Source: Bacteroidales bacterium (lineage in GTDB: Bacteria; Bacteroidota; Bacteroidia; Bacteroidales; P3). From it: a stretch of 57,341 nucleotides of DNA. The stretch lies in NCBI GenBank assembly GCA_009785505.1, contig WQWA01000008.1, positions 1 to 57,341 on the forward strand. The letters are read 5' to 3'. Numbering within the stretch: position 1 is the stretch's first letter; every line of letters starts with the position of its first letter. The notes beneath the pieces are model-generated. The model worked only from the letters and a program-made list of their open reading frames with translations, was not told where the DNA came from and searched no databases. Position numbers and translations under genes: made by a program. Below, one piece after another: positions 27,849-37,721 of this stretch.

Positions 27849-30665
27849 CTACAAACTATTCTTCAAATAAAAACCGGTATAACTCCCTTTAGTTTTTACA
27901 ATCTCTTCCGGTGTCCCTGCAGCAATGATTTTTCCGCCTTCCGCACCGCCCTCGGGCCCAATATCAATGATATGATCTGCAAGTTTTATCACGTCCATAT
28001 TGTGCTCGATAATCAAAACCGTGTTGCCTCTATTGACTAGTCTGTTCAACACATTCATGAGTACGCGAACATCTTCGAAGTGCAAGCCTGTCGTGGGTTC
28101 GTCAAGAATATAAAGTGTTTGTCCGGTGTCTTTTTTAGATAGCTCCGAAGCCAATTTCACACGCTGAGCCTCTCCGCCGGAAAGTGTGGTTGATTGCTGG
28201 CCAAGCGTAATATAGCCCAAACCCACGTCCTGCAAGGTTTTTATTCTACGCAAAATATGCGGAATATTTTCAAAAAAATCAACGGCTTGATCAATATTCA
28301 TGTTGAGTACATCGTTGATCGAACGCCCTTTGTAGCGTACCTCAAGAGTTTCACGATTGTAGCGTTTTCCGTTGCAGGCTTCGCAATGCACGTGAACGGC
28401 AGGCAAAAAATTCATTTCAATCACTTTCACACCTGCGCCACCGCACTCTTCACAGCGTCCGCCTTTCACATTAAACGAAAACCGTCCGGGCAAGTAGCCA
28501 CGAATTTTTGCGTCAGGCAGCGAAGCGTAAAGTTTCCGAATATCATCGAAAACGCCAATGTAAGTCGCAGGATTTGAGCGAGGCGTGCGACCAATCGGCG
28601 ACTGGTCAATTTCAATAACTTTGTCGATATTTTCTAAGCCCTCTATACTTTTGTAAGGCAGCGCTTTTTTTTCAGAGCGATAAAAATGTTTGCTCAAAAT
28701 CGGATGCAGCGTTTCGTTGATAAGCGATGATTTCCCGCTTCCGGAAACTCCCGTGACGCAAACCATCATACCTAAAGGCAGTTGGAGAGTTACATTTTTC
28801 AGATTATGCCCCGTTGCGCCTTTCAAAATAATTTTTTTCCCGTTGCCTTCTCGGCGTTTTTTGGGAACTTCAATCGTTTTTCGATCACTGAGATAGTCAC
28901 ACGTGAGCGTTTTGGATTTCAAAATTTCTTTAGGTGTGCCTTGTGCTACAATTTTTCCACCGTTGATGCCGGCTCCGGGCCCCATATCAATGACATGATC
29001 GGCAGCCAAAATCATGTCTTTGTCGTGTTCTACGACGATGACAGAATTTCCAACATCTCGCAATTCTTTCAGTGCTTTGATCAATCGCAGATTATCGCGT
29101 TGATGCAAACCAATACTCGGCTCGTCCAAAATATACAACACACCGACTAATTTTGAACCAATTTGTGTCGCTAAACGAATACGCTGAGACTCGCCACCGG
29201 AAAGGCTTCCGGCAGAACGATTCAACGTCAGATATTCAATGCCGACATCCAACAGAAAACCAATTCGAGTGCGTATTTCACGAATGATTTCATATGCAAT
29301 TTTTTGTTTTCTTGACTCGATTTTTTGGTCGGTTTCTGCAATCCAATCGTGCAGTTGAACCAAATCCATATTCGCTAACTCGGCGATATTTTTCTCTCGA
29401 ATTTTAAATTGCAAACTCTCTCGTTTCAAGCGTGCGCCGTAACATTCCGGACATTCAACTTGATTGGTAAACTGACCGATCCATTTTTGAATGACATTAT
29501 TATCTTCGCCTTGATGCGATTTGATAAAGTTGACGATGCCTTCAAATTCCAAATCCAATTTTGTGGTTACGCCCAAGTAGTCGTTTTTTTGATAAACCAC
29601 TTCGCTCGAGCCGTAAAGTATGGCGTCCATCGCCTCTTTCGAGATGTTTTTTATCGGTGTATCCAAATTGAATTTGTAGCGTTTCCCGATTGTTTCAACT
29701 TTATTGAAAATCCAGTTGTCTTTGTATTCGCCGATGGGGGTAATTCCGCCTTTCCGAATGCTGAGTTTGTCGTTTGGAATCACTTTGTTCATAGCGATTT
29801 CCGTGATTTCGCCGAGTCCATTGCAACGTGGGCAAGCACCATAAGGTGAATTAAATGAAAACGTGTTTGGCTCCGGCTCATCGTAAGAAATTCCGGTGGT
29901 CGGACACATCAAATGTTTGCTGAAATGCTTGTAAGAATCATCGCTCGTGTCTAAAACTCCAATCACGCCTTTGCCTTGTTTCATCGCAGTTTGCACAGAT
30001 TGCATAACGCGGGTTTTGCTCGTATTGTTTACCACGATTTTATCAATCACCATTTCAATATCGTGCGTTTTGTACCGATCAAGCATCATTCCGGGTTCGA
30101 TATTCACGATTTTTCCGTCCACGCGTGCTTTCAAAAATCCCAGACGTCGCATTTGTTCAAAATTTTCACGATAATGCCCTTTTCGGCCTTTTACAACGGG
30201 CGAAAGAATGATGATATCCTTATTTTTATACGTTTCGAGCAATAAATCTACGATTTGCGTTTCGGTATATTTCACCATTTTTTCGCCCGTATTGTACGAA
30301 TATGCATCTGCAACACGAGCGTAAAGCAATCGCAAAAAATCGTAGACTTCCGTAATCGTTCCAACAGTTGAACGTGGATTTCGTCCGACAGTTTTCTGCT
30401 CAATCGAAATAACCGGGCTAAGTCCGTTGATTTTATCCACTTCCGGACGTTCGAGATTGCCGATAAACTGTCGTGCGTACGCTGAAAATGTTTCCATATA
30501 ACGTCGTTGTCCTTCGGCATAAATCGTGTCAAATGCCAACGAGGATTTCCCACTTCCACTCAAACCCGTGATCACAACGAGTTTATCGCGAGGAATGGAA
30601 ACGTCTATATTTTGCAAGTTGTGGGCTTTCGCACCAAGTATATCGAGTTTTTCGGAAGATTTCAT
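27849..30665 (-). CDS. uvrA: Excinuclease ABC subunit A
   Basis: This 938-residue UvrA recognises bulky DNA lesions for nucleotide excision repair. It has two ABC modules: Walker [10 protein letters not shown] and GVSGSGKSS, signatures [12 protein letters not shown] and [12 protein letters not shown], and Walker [13 protein letters not shown] and [12 protein letters not shown]. The C-terminal zinc module CEECGGAG...[10 protein letters not shown] is complete. In the first zinc module one cysteine is replaced (CPTTG). I chose the ATG at 30665 because upstream starts would include the promoter; that promoter is only four bases away, so the transcript should be leaderless. Confidence 0.97.
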   Translation of the reverse strand: MKSSEKLDILGAKAHNLQNIDVSIPRDKLVVITGLSGSGKSSLAFDTIYAEGQRRYMETFSAYARQFIGNLERPEVDKINGLSPVISIEQKTVGRNPRSTVGTITEVYDFLRLLYARVADAYSYNTGEKMVKYTETQIVDLLLETYKNKDIIILSPVVKGRKGHYRENFEQMRRLGFLKARVDGKIVNIEPGMMLDRYKTHDIEMVIDKIVVNNTSKTRVMQSVQTAMKQGKGVIGVLDTSDDSYKHFSKHLMCPTTGISYDEPEPNTFSFNSPYGACPRCNGLGEITEIAMNKVIPNDKLSIRKGGITPIGEYKDNWIFNKVETIGKRYKFNLDTPIKNISKEAMDAILYGSSEVVYQKNDYLGVTTKLDLEFEGIVNFIKSHQGEDNNVIQKWIGQFTNQVECPECYGARLKRESLQFKIREKNIAELANMDLVQLHDWIAETDQKIESRKQKIAYEIIREIRTRIGFLLDVGIEYLTLNRSAGSLSGGESQRIRLATQIGSKLVGVLYILDEPSIGLHQRDNLRLIKALKELRDVGNSVIVVEHDKDMILAADHVIDMGPGAGINGGKIVAQGTPKEILKSKTLTCDYLSDRKTIEVPKKRREGNGKKIILKGATGHNLKNVTLQLPLGMMVCVTGVSGSGKSSLINETLHPILSKHFYRSEKKALPYKSIEGLENIDKVIEIDQSPIGRTPRSNPATYIGVFDDIRKLYASLPDAKIRGYLPGRFSFNVKGGRCEECGGAGVKVIEMNFLPAVHVHCEACNGKRYNRETLEVRYKGRSINDVLNMNIDQAVDFFENIPHILRRIKTLQDVGLGYITLGQQSTTLSGGEAQRVKLASELSKKDTGQTLYILDEPTTGLHFEDVRVLMNVLNRLVNRGNTVLIIEHNMDVIKLADHIIDIGPEGGAEGGKIIAAGTPEEIVKTKGSYTGFYLKNSL

Positions 30666-30669
30666 TATG

Positions 30670-30677
30670 CAAAGGTA
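30670..30677 (-). promoter_or_regulatory. -7 promoter box abutting the uvrA start
   Basis: TACCTTTG on the minus strand is followed by cata and then the uvrA ATG at 30665, the third case of a four-base gap in this window. Confidence 0.65.
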
Positions 30678-30708
30678 CGAAAAAAATCGCAATAATCGTA
30701 AAAAACAC

Positions 30709-30788
30709 GTAATATTTGGAATTCAATTCCATTTTTGGGCGTAATATTTGGAATTCAATTCCATTTTTGGGCGTAATATTTGGAATTT
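30709..30788. repeat. 32-bp tandem repeat, two and a half copies
   Basis: Copies at 30709-30740 and 30741-30772 are identical, and a partial third runs from 30773. Each full unit holds the palindrome tggaattcaattcca. The array lies between the divergent uvrA and DUF4143 genes and overlaps the -33 region of the latter. Confidence 0.9.
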
Positions 30789-30810
30789 ACAAAAAAAAAC
30801 GCTAACTTTG
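30779..30810 (+). promoter_or_regulatory. Promoter of the DUF4143 ATPase
   Basis: TTTG at 30779-30782 and TAACTTTG at 30803-30810 are 20 bp apart, a full Bacteroidetes promoter. The ATG at 30839 lies 28 bases beyond. Confidence 0.7.
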
Positions 30811-30838
30811 TACCGTAAAACTTTAAAATTTGCCACTA

Positions 30839-32083
30839 ATGAAGAGTAGAAAAATCGCACCATACGTACAGCAAAAAAATCAATCTAAATTTGGCAGAAT
30901 AGTTGTATTAACAGGTGCACGGCAAACAGGAAAAACTACGTTGGTCAAAAAAACCTTTCCAGACTACGCATACATATCCATTGAAGACCCTGTTTTGCGT
31001 GAGACATATCTTGCACTTACCGCACAACAATGGGCAAAATTGTACCCTCATGCTTTATTGGATGAAGTTCAAAAAGAGCCCATACTTATCGAAAGTATTA
31101 AAGCAACCTATGATCAATTTGAAGAGCCTCACTACATACTTTTAGGTTCAAGTCAATTGTTATTGATGGAGAAAGTACGAGAAAGTTTAGCAGGAAGATG
31201 TTCGATAGTTGAGATGTATCCGCTCACATTACCCGAACTTCGAACAAAAAGCTGGAGTGACGATGTGCAAGATTCTTTATTTCAAAAATTACTTGATGGC
31301 ATAGAAGATGCCTACATTCCTTCGTTTTTATTGGATAAAGACAGGGGTGAGAAGCTGGAAGCTTACTCACATTATCTGAAATATGGGGGCTTTCCAGCGA
31401 TATGCCAAAATAATTCCGGCGAAGATGAAAAATTTGATTGGTTGCACAATTATGTACGCACCTACTTGGAAAGAGATATTCGCGATTTAGCTTCTTTCCG
31501 CGACTTGGATCCATTCATCAAGTTACAACAATATTTAGCGTTAAATACCGGAAATTTGATTAATGCATCTTCTATTGCTAAACAACTTGGTATAAATGTG
31601 AAAACAGTTCAACGCTATATCAAATATTTTGAAATAAGTTATCAAGCGATTGTACTCCCTTCTTGGTCGAAAAATCCAAACAAACGTTTGATCAAATCGT
31701 CGAAAGTACACTATGCCGATCAAGGCATTGTACAAGCTGTTTTGCATAAGCGAGGCGGAATGACAGGAAACGAATATGAAAGTGCAATTATTGCAGAACT
31801 GTACAAACAAACCAAAAATAAACAATCGCCTGCACAGTTCTCATTTTTGCGAACTCACGATGGAAAAGAAGTTGATTTATTATTGGAATTCCCGGACGGT
31901 TATTATGCTTTTGAAATAAAAATGGCGAATAAAGTGAGTAAGGTTGATGCCAAACATCTTTTTGGACTCGAAGAGATATTGGACAAACCTGTAAAAAAAG
32001 CGTTTTTGCTCTCGAATGATGAGGAAACAAAATTTTTTGACGAAAAAATAGTCGCTATCCATACAGCCATGTTTTTGGGGTAA
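30839..32083 (+). CDS. AAA ATPase with DUF4143 domain
   Basis: This 414-residue protein belongs to the AAA_14/DUF4143 ATPases, common in Bacteroidetes and of unknown cellular role. Walker A is GARQTGKTT near residue 27 and Walker B is ALLDEVQ near 78. A winged-helix-like segment (SIAKQLGINVKTVQRYIKYF) follows at about 245-265, and the C-terminal DUF4143 part contains GNEYESAIIAELYK and DGKEVDLLLEF, resembling an inactive or divergent PD-(D/E)XK fold. I use the ATG at 30839; an upstream TTG is less likely. Such proteins are often accessory and patchily distributed. No partner gene is next to it. Confidence 0.88.
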   Translation: MKSRKIAPYVQQKNQSKFGRIVVLTGARQTGKTTLVKKTFPDYAYISIEDPVLRETYLALTAQQWAKLYPHALLDEVQKEPILIESIKATYDQFEEPHYILLGSSQLLLMEKVRESLAGRCSIVEMYPLTLPELRTKSWSDDVQDSLFQKLLDGIEDAYIPSFLLDKDRGEKLEAYSHYLKYGGFPAICQNNSGEDEKFDWLHNYVRTYLERDIRDLASFRDLDPFIKLQQYLALNTGNLINASSIAKQLGINVKTVQRYIKYFEISYQAIVLPSWSKNPNKRLIKSSKVHYADQGIVQAVLHKRGGMTGNEYESAIIAELYKQTKNKQSPAQFSFLRTHDGKEVDLLLEFPDGYYAFEIKMANKVSKVDAKHLFGLEEILDKPVKKAFLLSNDEETKFFDEKIVAIHTAMFLG

Positions 32084-32084
32084 C

Positions 32085-32119
32085 AAAAAAGCCACCCTTT
32101 TTTTCAGAGTGGCTTTTTT
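32085..32119. terminator. Bidirectional terminator
   Basis: The stem aaaaaagccac/gtggctttttt (11 bp, 13-base loop) lies between the convergent DUF4143 and TonB receptor genes and gives a T-run on either strand. Confidence 0.88.
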
Positions 32120-32140
32120 GTATAAACAAGCGAGGTTAGT

Positions 32141-35100
32141 TTAGAACCTATATCTCAAACCAATTTGCATTCTCCACAATTGTGACCAATCTATGTTGCG
32201 TTCAAATGTTTCCCTTACAAAGTTGCCATTTCCGTCTCTTCTCATAGAGAATACAGGTCTTCTTGTTACAGTTCCATCTTCTTGAGTGTACATACCTTCA
32301 AAGGTCAAGATACCTGCACCAGCTGGAGTTGTTCTATAAGTAAGTCCCCACTCAGAATTCAACAAGTTACCTACGTTGAAGATATCAAAGTATAATTGAA
32401 GTCTGTGCGTACGGTTGCCTGCTCTGAAATTCAAATCTTGTGTGATTCTGAAGTCAAATATGTGTGTCCAAGGAGCACGTGCTGCAAAAGGCTCTGCATA
32501 GCTACCTTTGTTTCTTCTCAAATAAGGGTCTCTGTTAACAAAGTTCCAGAAAGCATCTCTATCAGCATCACTAACAAATCTCAAACAATCTCTTGTTTCC
32601 GGAATCCAAATCAAATCTCTATTCAGACCAACACCAGTGAAGTCGTTAGTGAAAACAAATGATGCGTTTGTAAGCGATCTTCCTCTATAGAACAAACCAA
32701 ATGTAGTGCTTGTATTAAAGAAACCACGGTTCAAATACGTAGGAGTTGTCCAAGAAGCAAAACCAACAAGTTGGCTTGGAATTACAAATGCTGAACGTGA
32801 AGCTTCAGCTAAGTTTGGTCCGTTGACTGAAGTTATATTTTGCCATGTTTGTAGTGCTTGGTTACCAGGCATATCTGATATTTCTCTCATTTCTGTACGC
32901 GTATAAGCCAACATCAAGTTGAAGTTGCGAATCGGCTCTGCTCTCAATGTAACGTTAAATGTAAAACCGTAACCTTGGTTTGTATTAACCAACACAACAG
33001 CAGACGTTGGAGCACCAGGATAGCGACGGTCAGCCGGATAGATAATTCTATCATCCGGACCCTCGAAACGAGCCCAAGTATCACTTTCTCTTGTTCTCAT
33101 ACCCCAGTCTTCCATCATAATGTCATTGATAAGGCGAGTAAATGTACCTTCAACAGTTGCACTAAATGGGAATCTTGTAGGAATTTCATAATCGAAACCT
33201 AAAGATGTTTTCCAAACTTGTGGCATTTTGAAGTTAGGATCGATACCAACAGTTGGTCCAACGCTACCTGTCTCAGGGGTTACATTAGGGTTAATACCTA
33301 AAAGAGCAAGTATTTCTTCGAAAGGAGTGTCTAAGCGGACTCCTGCAAGTTGACCTAATACTGAATCTCCTATCACGCCTTGTGCTGCATTAGTTGTGAA
33401 ACCTGTTCTAGCAAAACCGCGATCGATTCTGGTCAAACCTGAACCTCCTGCCATATTTGCAAGGAATAACATCGGCATACGTCCCATGAATAATCCTGTA
33501 CCTCCACGAACGATCAGCGAACGATCGTTATTTACATCCCAAACAAATCCGGCACGTGGCGAAACTGTCCACGAATTTGCCGGCCATTGTCCTGTGTTTA
33601 TTCTGCGTACGCCGGATTCCGGATTGCCAGATACGTTATAGCCAAATTCAATTTCGTAAATTGCCTGATTGGTCATTACCTCATGTAAATGAAGAACATT
33701 GTCTGCACGAATACCCAATGTTAATTGTAGGTTGTTAGTTGCTTGCCATTCTGTTTGAGCATAGATACCGAATTGTCCTACTTCTGAAGCGATATTCGGA
33801 CGAGTAGCACCGTTAGTTGGAGTAGAAATAGAGATTCCTACAGGAGCAGCACGATTAAAGAAGTCTTCCATACTTGCAAAACGCCATGTTCCTCTACCAT
33901 GAGGCAAGAAAGAGTTGTCAGCAAAAGTTTGCTCATAGCTGACACCAGCCATGATTCTATGTCTTCCGGTAACATATGTGAAGTTGTTTATAATGCTGAA
34001 TGTTCTTTGGTCAACACCATTATGCCAAGAGAATGGTTCATAACCACCTGCAATATAATATCTCATTTGAGCCGGTGATGGAGGTACTCCACCCGGATGT
34101 AGATGTCCATCTAAAATCTCAATCGTTGGGAATGGGTCAGAAAGAGAACCACGGTTGTTGTTGTTAGATGAGAATGTTGCAATAAATTGGTTCGACATTC
34201 TATCAGTAAATCTACTGTTCAATTCAATTGCTCCTGTGTGGAATCTTGGAGCTTGAGAATATGTGCTATTTGCAAATGACCAACTGTATTCACTTGTACG
34301 CCCTCTGTATGCTGTGGGACCTCCTGCTACTGTTTGATTTGGAGCGAAGATAGAACCGTCATTCATACGAATCCAGCTATCTCTGCTTGAAAAATTGTAG
34401 CGAGCCGTTAACCGGTGTCTGTCTGTAATGTTCCAATCCAAGCGGAAAAGAGCTCTCATCGCTTGATGTCCTCCCGGGAAGTCGCTCGGCATAAATCCGC
34501 CTGTCTCATAGCCATATTCTCTTCTTAAGTGGTCACTAACTTGTTGTAGGTGTCCAACGTATGCACGTGAAATTCCTGTTCCTCGTCCTCCTTCACCAAT
34601 AAAATTAGCAGGTCGGCTAGCACCATGTATAGGGAAAAGATTACCAGGTGAATCTTCGTATTCAAAGTTACCAAAGAAAAATAATCTGTTGGGGATTATT
34701 GCTCCACCAACAGAGGCTCCGTAAATAGTTGTGCTACCCGGGTCGAAACCATCTGTATTGCGAAATTCGATATCTCCAATACGTGACCCGTGCATATTTT
34801 CATTACGGTGGAAAATATAAGCAGTACCCCTAAATTGGTTTGTTCCGGAACGCGTAACAGCGTTAACTCCACCACCAATAAAGTTGGTTTGACGAACATC
34901 GAAAGGGGCAATAGTAATTTGTACTTCCTCGATAGCATCTAAAGAAACAGGGTTTCCACCGCCAGGTAACATTCCTCCGCTAAGTCCAAAGTTGTCGTTC
35001 ATGTTTGCTCCGTCGAGTGTGAAGTTAGTACTACGTCCGTCGCTACCACCAATACTCATACCACTACCAGCATAAGGCGACAAGCGAAGAAGATCTTGAA

Positions 35101-35551
35101 TACTTCTGTTCATTACCGGCAACATACCAATTTCTCTGCTTGTAACGTTTGTACTCGGACCTGTTCTTTCAGTTGTAAAGCGAGAGCCACGTTCGGCTAC
35201 GATCTCTACTCCTTCGAGAGCCAAAGCGCCTTCTCTCAAATTCGCATCAAGAACAAATGTCTGTCCCAATTGTAGGTAAATGTCTTCGCGAACATAGTCG
35301 GCAAATCCTAAGAAGGTAATTTCTACACGGTAAGGACCACCCGGTCTCATACCTTGAATAAAAAAACGACCATCAACATTGGTCGCAGTTCCGGAAATAG
35401 TTCCGGTAGGTACGTGAGTAACTCTAATGTTAACTCCGGGAAGCGATTCTCGTCCGTCTGTTACGCGTCCGCTCATAGACGCCGTTGTTACTTGTGCTTG
35501 CATCATTCCAAACGAAACGAGCAACACAAAGAGTGTAAAGATTTTTTTCAT
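32141..35551 (-). CDS. Oar-like TonB-dependent receptor
   Basis: This 1136-residue outer-membrane protein starts with a signal peptide (MKKIFTLFVLLVSFGMMQAQ). A carboxypeptidase regulatory-like domain follows at about residues 20-105 (GRVTDGRESLPGVNIRV), then a plug (SREIGMLPVMNRSIQDLLRL, NFTLDGANMNDNFG) and a large beta-barrel ending in the aromatic LRYRF, as outer-membrane barrels do. The Oar group is larger than ordinary siderophore receptors and includes proteins linked to secretion or peptide handling. There is no SusD partner beside it. An ATG 21 bases upstream is possible, but the signal peptide is better from 35551. Ligand unknown. Confidence 0.92.
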   Translation of the reverse strand: MKKIFTLFVLLVSFGMMQAQVTTASMSGRVTDGRESLPGVNIRVTHVPTGTISGTATNVDGRFFIQGMRPGGPYRVEITFLGFADYVREDIYLQLGQTFVLDANLREGALALEGVEIVAERGSRFTTERTGPSTNVTSREIGMLPVMNRSIQDLLRLSPYAGSGMSIGGSDGRSTNFTLDGANMNDNFGLSGGMLPGGGNPVSLDAIEEVQITIAPFDVRQTNFIGGGVNAVTRSGTNQFRGTAYIFHRNENMHGSRIGDIEFRNTDGFDPGSTTIYGASVGGAIIPNRLFFFGNFEYEDSPGNLFPIHGASRPANFIGEGGRGTGISRAYVGHLQQVSDHLRREYGYETGGFMPSDFPGGHQAMRALFRLDWNITDRHRLTARYNFSSRDSWIRMNDGSIFAPNQTVAGGPTAYRGRTSEYSWSFANSTYSQAPRFHTGAIELNSRFTDRMSNQFIATFSSNNNNRGSLSDPFPTIEILDGHLHPGGVPPSPAQMRYYIAGGYEPFSWHNGVDQRTFSIINNFTYVTGRHRIMAGVSYEQTFADNSFLPHGRGTWRFASMEDFFNRAAPVGISISTPTNGATRPNIASEVGQFGIYAQTEWQATNNLQLTLGIRADNVLHLHEVMTNQAIYEIEFGYNVSGNPESGVRRINTGQWPANSWTVSPRAGFVWDVNNDRSLIVRGGTGLFMGRMPMLFLANMAGGSGLTRIDRGFARTGFTTNAAQGVIGDSVLGQLAGVRLDTPFEEILALLGINPNVTPETGSVGPTVGIDPNFKMPQVWKTSLGFDYEIPTRFPFSATVEGTFTRLINDIMMEDWGMRTRESDTWARFEGPDDRIIYPADRRYPGAPTSAVVLVNTNQGYGFTFNVTLRAEPIRNFNLMLAYTRTEMREISDMPGNQALQTWQNITSVNGPNLAEASRSAFVIPSQLVGFASWTTPTYLNRGFFNTSTTFGLFYRGRSLTNASFVFTNDFTGVGLNRDLIWIPETRDCLRFVSDADRDAFWNFVNRDPYLRRNKGSYAEPFAARAPWTHIFDFRITQDLNFRAGNRTHRLQLYFDIFNVGNLLNSEWGLTYRTTPAGAGILTFEGMYTQEDGTVTRRPVFSMRRDGNGNFVRETFERNIDWSQLWRMQIGLRYRF

Positions 35552-35782
35552 GTTTGTGAGGTGTGTTTTCATAATTTTTTTTGATTATTTGTATTTAATT
35601 TTGATGATACGTTTCGTGTTTTGGTGAATAATTATTACTTATCTGCTTTACTAAAATTTCACAGTGCAAAATTACGGCATTTCTGTAAAATAAAATCAAA
35701 AAATGCATTAAAAAATTCTTATTTTTACTAACAAAATGTTAATAAATCGTAGCGCAAATAAGTTATCAACAAAAAACATAAC
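35552..35782. other. AT-rich intergenic region
   Basis: No gene is seen here. It should hold the promoter of the TonB receptor, although I see no convincing TAnnTTTG on the minus strand. At 35763-35791 the word ttatcaaca occurs twice (direct repeats about 20 bp apart); it is one base from the DnaA-box consensus, but two copies are weak evidence. Confidence 0.4.
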
Positions 35783-35826
35783 TTATCAACAATTTTATAC
35801 GAAAATCGGTATTTTTGCGTTATATA
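35783..35826 (+). promoter_or_regulatory. Duplicated promoter block, copy 1
   Basis: This 44-bp block is nearly identical to 37659-37703. It contains tatacgaaaatcggt, then TATTTTTG as the likely -7 box, then cgttatata. It precedes the KilA-N and histidine kinase genes. Confidence 0.7.
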
Positions 35827-35840
35827 AGGTGAAGGAAATA

Positions 35841-35864
35841 AATTCCCCCGAATTCGAGGGAATT
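35841..35864. promoter_or_regulatory. 24-bp palindrome upstream of the KilA-N gene
   Basis: Arms aattccccc and gagggaatt flank gaattc; only one base pair breaks perfect symmetry. It lies downstream of the promoter block and 31 bases before the ATG, so it may be an operator or an RNA hairpin in the leader. The second promoter copy lacks it. Confidence 0.6.
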
Positions 35865-35895
35865 AGAAAATAATTAACCACAAAAACAAAACGCT

Positions 35896-36717
35896 ATGAA
35901 AAACAAAGAAACAATCAATGTGCAAGGCACAGAAATCCGAATTTTGTCCGTCACAACAGGAAAAAATTATCTTTGTATCACAGATATCGCTCGAATTAAA
36001 AATCCGAAAGAGCCTAAAGATGTGGTCAAGAACTGGATGCGTAACCGAAGTACTCTTGAATTTTTAGGATTATGGGAGAAAATTAACAACCCTAATTTTA
36101 GGTGGGTCGATTTCGACCCCTTTATGAAAGAAGCCGGTAACAATAGCTTCACGATGAGCCCCGAAAAATGGGTTGAAAATACAGGTGCTATCGGTATCTT
36201 TGCAAAAAGAGGTATGAATGGCGGGACATTTGCCCAGCAAGACATCGCCTTTGAGTTTGCATCGTGGATTAGTTCCGAATTCAAACTCTATTTATTACTT
36301 GAATTCCAACGCCTAAAAGAGCAAGAGCAAAAAGCCTTAGGTTGGTCCGCTAAACGCGAACTTGCTAAAATCAATTATCACATTCACACTTCTGCAATCA
36401 AACAAAATCTTATACCCACTCAACTCACTCCACAGCAAACATCAATCATCTATGCTACTGAAGCTGATGTGTTAAATGTTGCTTTGTTTGGAATTACCGC
36501 AAAACAATGGCGAGATGCAAACCCCGGCAAACAAGGAAATATGCGTGATTATGCTTCAATCAGCGAGTTGATTTGTCTCTCAAATATGGAGAATCTGAAC
36601 GCAGTTTTTATCAACGAGGGATTATCTCAAAAGGAGCGTCTAATCAAACTTAACCAAATTGCCATTCAACAAATGCAAATATTGATGGGCGTTGAGAATA
36701 GAAATTTACTGAACTAG
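35896..36717 (+). CDS. KilA-N domain protein
   Basis: This 273-residue protein has an N-terminal KilA-N DNA-binding domain (residues about 5-140: YLCITDIARIKNPKEPKDVV, WVENTGAIGIFAKRG, GGTFAQQDIAFEFASWIS), a fold typical of phage and large DNA virus regulators. The C-terminal half resembles the tail found in chromosomal KilA-N proteins of Bacteroidetes (TSIIYATEADVLNVALFGIT, SISELICLSNMENLNAVFIN). It begins 69 bases after a promoter block and ends ten bases before a histidine kinase gene, so the two are probably co-transcribed. It is likely a captured phage regulator; its target is unknown, though the palindrome at 35841 is a plausible one. Confidence 0.9.
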   Translation: MKNKETINVQGTEIRILSVTTGKNYLCITDIARIKNPKEPKDVVKNWMRNRSTLEFLGLWEKINNPNFRWVDFDPFMKEAGNNSFTMSPEKWVENTGAIGIFAKRGMNGGTFAQQDIAFEFASWISSEFKLYLLLEFQRLKEQEQKALGWSAKRELAKINYHIHTSAIKQNLIPTQLTPQQTSIIYATEADVLNVALFGITAKQWRDANPGKQGNMRDYASISELICLSNMENLNAVFINEGLSQKERLIKLNQIAIQQMQILMGVENRNLLN

Positions 36718-36727
36718 TACACAAGCC

Positions 36728-37657
36728 ATGCCCAAACAAATTCTTTACTCCGTTGCAGTGGCGATGTCGATTTCGCTGATTACACTTTTGTTTATTCAAG
36801 GCGTGTTACTAAATAATGCGTTCGATATGATTTCCTATTATTCGGAAGAAGAGCGCACTCTTTTTCCGAAATTTTCTGCCTTACTGATGCTTTCGCTGAT
36901 TTTGGTTATAAGTATCGTTTCAGTGTATATTTATACGCTGTATAAAATGTTTCAAATTCGGAAATTATCCGAAATTAAAACGGATTTCATCAACAACATC
37001 ACGCATGAAATCAAAACCCCAATATCAACAATATCGTTAGTTTGTGAAGCTTTGGAAGATTCGGATGTCGAAAAAAACGAAAAAAATATCAAGCATTTTG
37101 CCGACTTAATCAAAAAAGAAAACGAGCGCTTAAAAACATTGAGCGAACATATCATCGAAATCTCAAAATTAGAACGCGGTCAACTTCTTATGAATACGGC
37201 TCCCATGCATATTCACGAAGCCATCAACACCGCAATTCAGAATATGGGATATCAGGTCAAATATAAAAACGGCAAAATTATTACATCATTCCATGCCGAA
37301 AACGACTTGGTTAACGGTGATTTTGTACATATTGCAAACGTTTTTAGCAATCTAATCGACAACGCCAATAAATACACCAACACCGCACCTATCATTGAAA
37401 TTTCGACCGAAAATACACAAAAAGGCATCGAAATTCAAGTTAAAGACAACGGTATCGGAATTCCTAAAAAACAACTGGAAAAAATCTTTGAAACCTTGTA
37501 CCGAGTTCCAACGGGAAACATTCACAGCGTAAAAGGGTTCGGATTGGGATTGAGCTATGTCAAACAAGTCATTTCCATGCACAAAGGCGAAATTTCCGCG
37601 GAAAGTCAGCCCAAAAAAGGTTCTGTATTTACAATAAGTTTTCAACAAATTCCGTAA
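36728..37657 (+). CDS. Sensor histidine kinase (RprX-like)
   Basis: This 309-residue kinase has two membrane helices (about 9-29 and 51-72) with only some 20 residues outside, so it has almost no extracytoplasmic sensor domain. The phosphoacceptor is His93 in NNITHEIKTP. The ATPase part has NLIDNANKYTN (N box), DNGIGIP and GFGLGLSYV (G boxes). The short form is unlike RprX of Bacteroides, which has a larger sensor region, but the linked regulator is RprY-like. It probably phosphorylates the regulator encoded 64 bp downstream. The signal may be sensed in the membrane. Confidence 0.92.
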   Translation: MPKQILYSVAVAMSISLITLLFIQGVLLNNAFDMISYYSEEERTLFPKFSALLMLSLILVISIVSVYIYTLYKMFQIRKLSEIKTDFINNITHEIKTPISTISLVCEALEDSDVEKNEKNIKHFADLIKKENERLKTLSEHIIEISKLERGQLLMNTAPMHIHEAINTAIQNMGYQVKYKNGKIITSFHAENDLVNGDFVHIANVFSNLIDNANKYTNTAPIIEISTENTQKGIEIQVKDNGIGIPKKQLEKIFETLYRVPTGNIHSVKGFGLGLSYVKQVISMHKGEISAESQPKKGSVFTISFQQIP

Positions 37658-37658
37658 T

Positions 37659-37703
37659 TTATTAACAATTTATATACGAAAATCGGTTTTTTTGCGTTAT
37701 ATA
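37659..37703 (+). promoter_or_regulatory. Duplicated promoter block, copy 2
   Basis: This 45-bp block matches 35783-35826 with a few differences (tatacgaaaatcggt then a T-run, gcgttatata). It lies between the histidine kinase gene and its response regulator, giving the regulator its own promoter. Confidence 0.7.
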
Positions 37704-37721
37704 GAGTGTAAACCCTAAATA

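Noticed and set aside
30709-30788. Possible small CRISPR array
   Set aside because: The 32-bp units follow each other directly with no unique spacers, and no cas genes are present; it is a tandem repeat.
35763-35791. Two ttatcaaca words resembling DnaA boxes, possibly an origin
   Set aside because: Only two copies, each one base off consensus, in an AT-rich gap with no dnaA, dnaN or gidA nearby; chance is likely.
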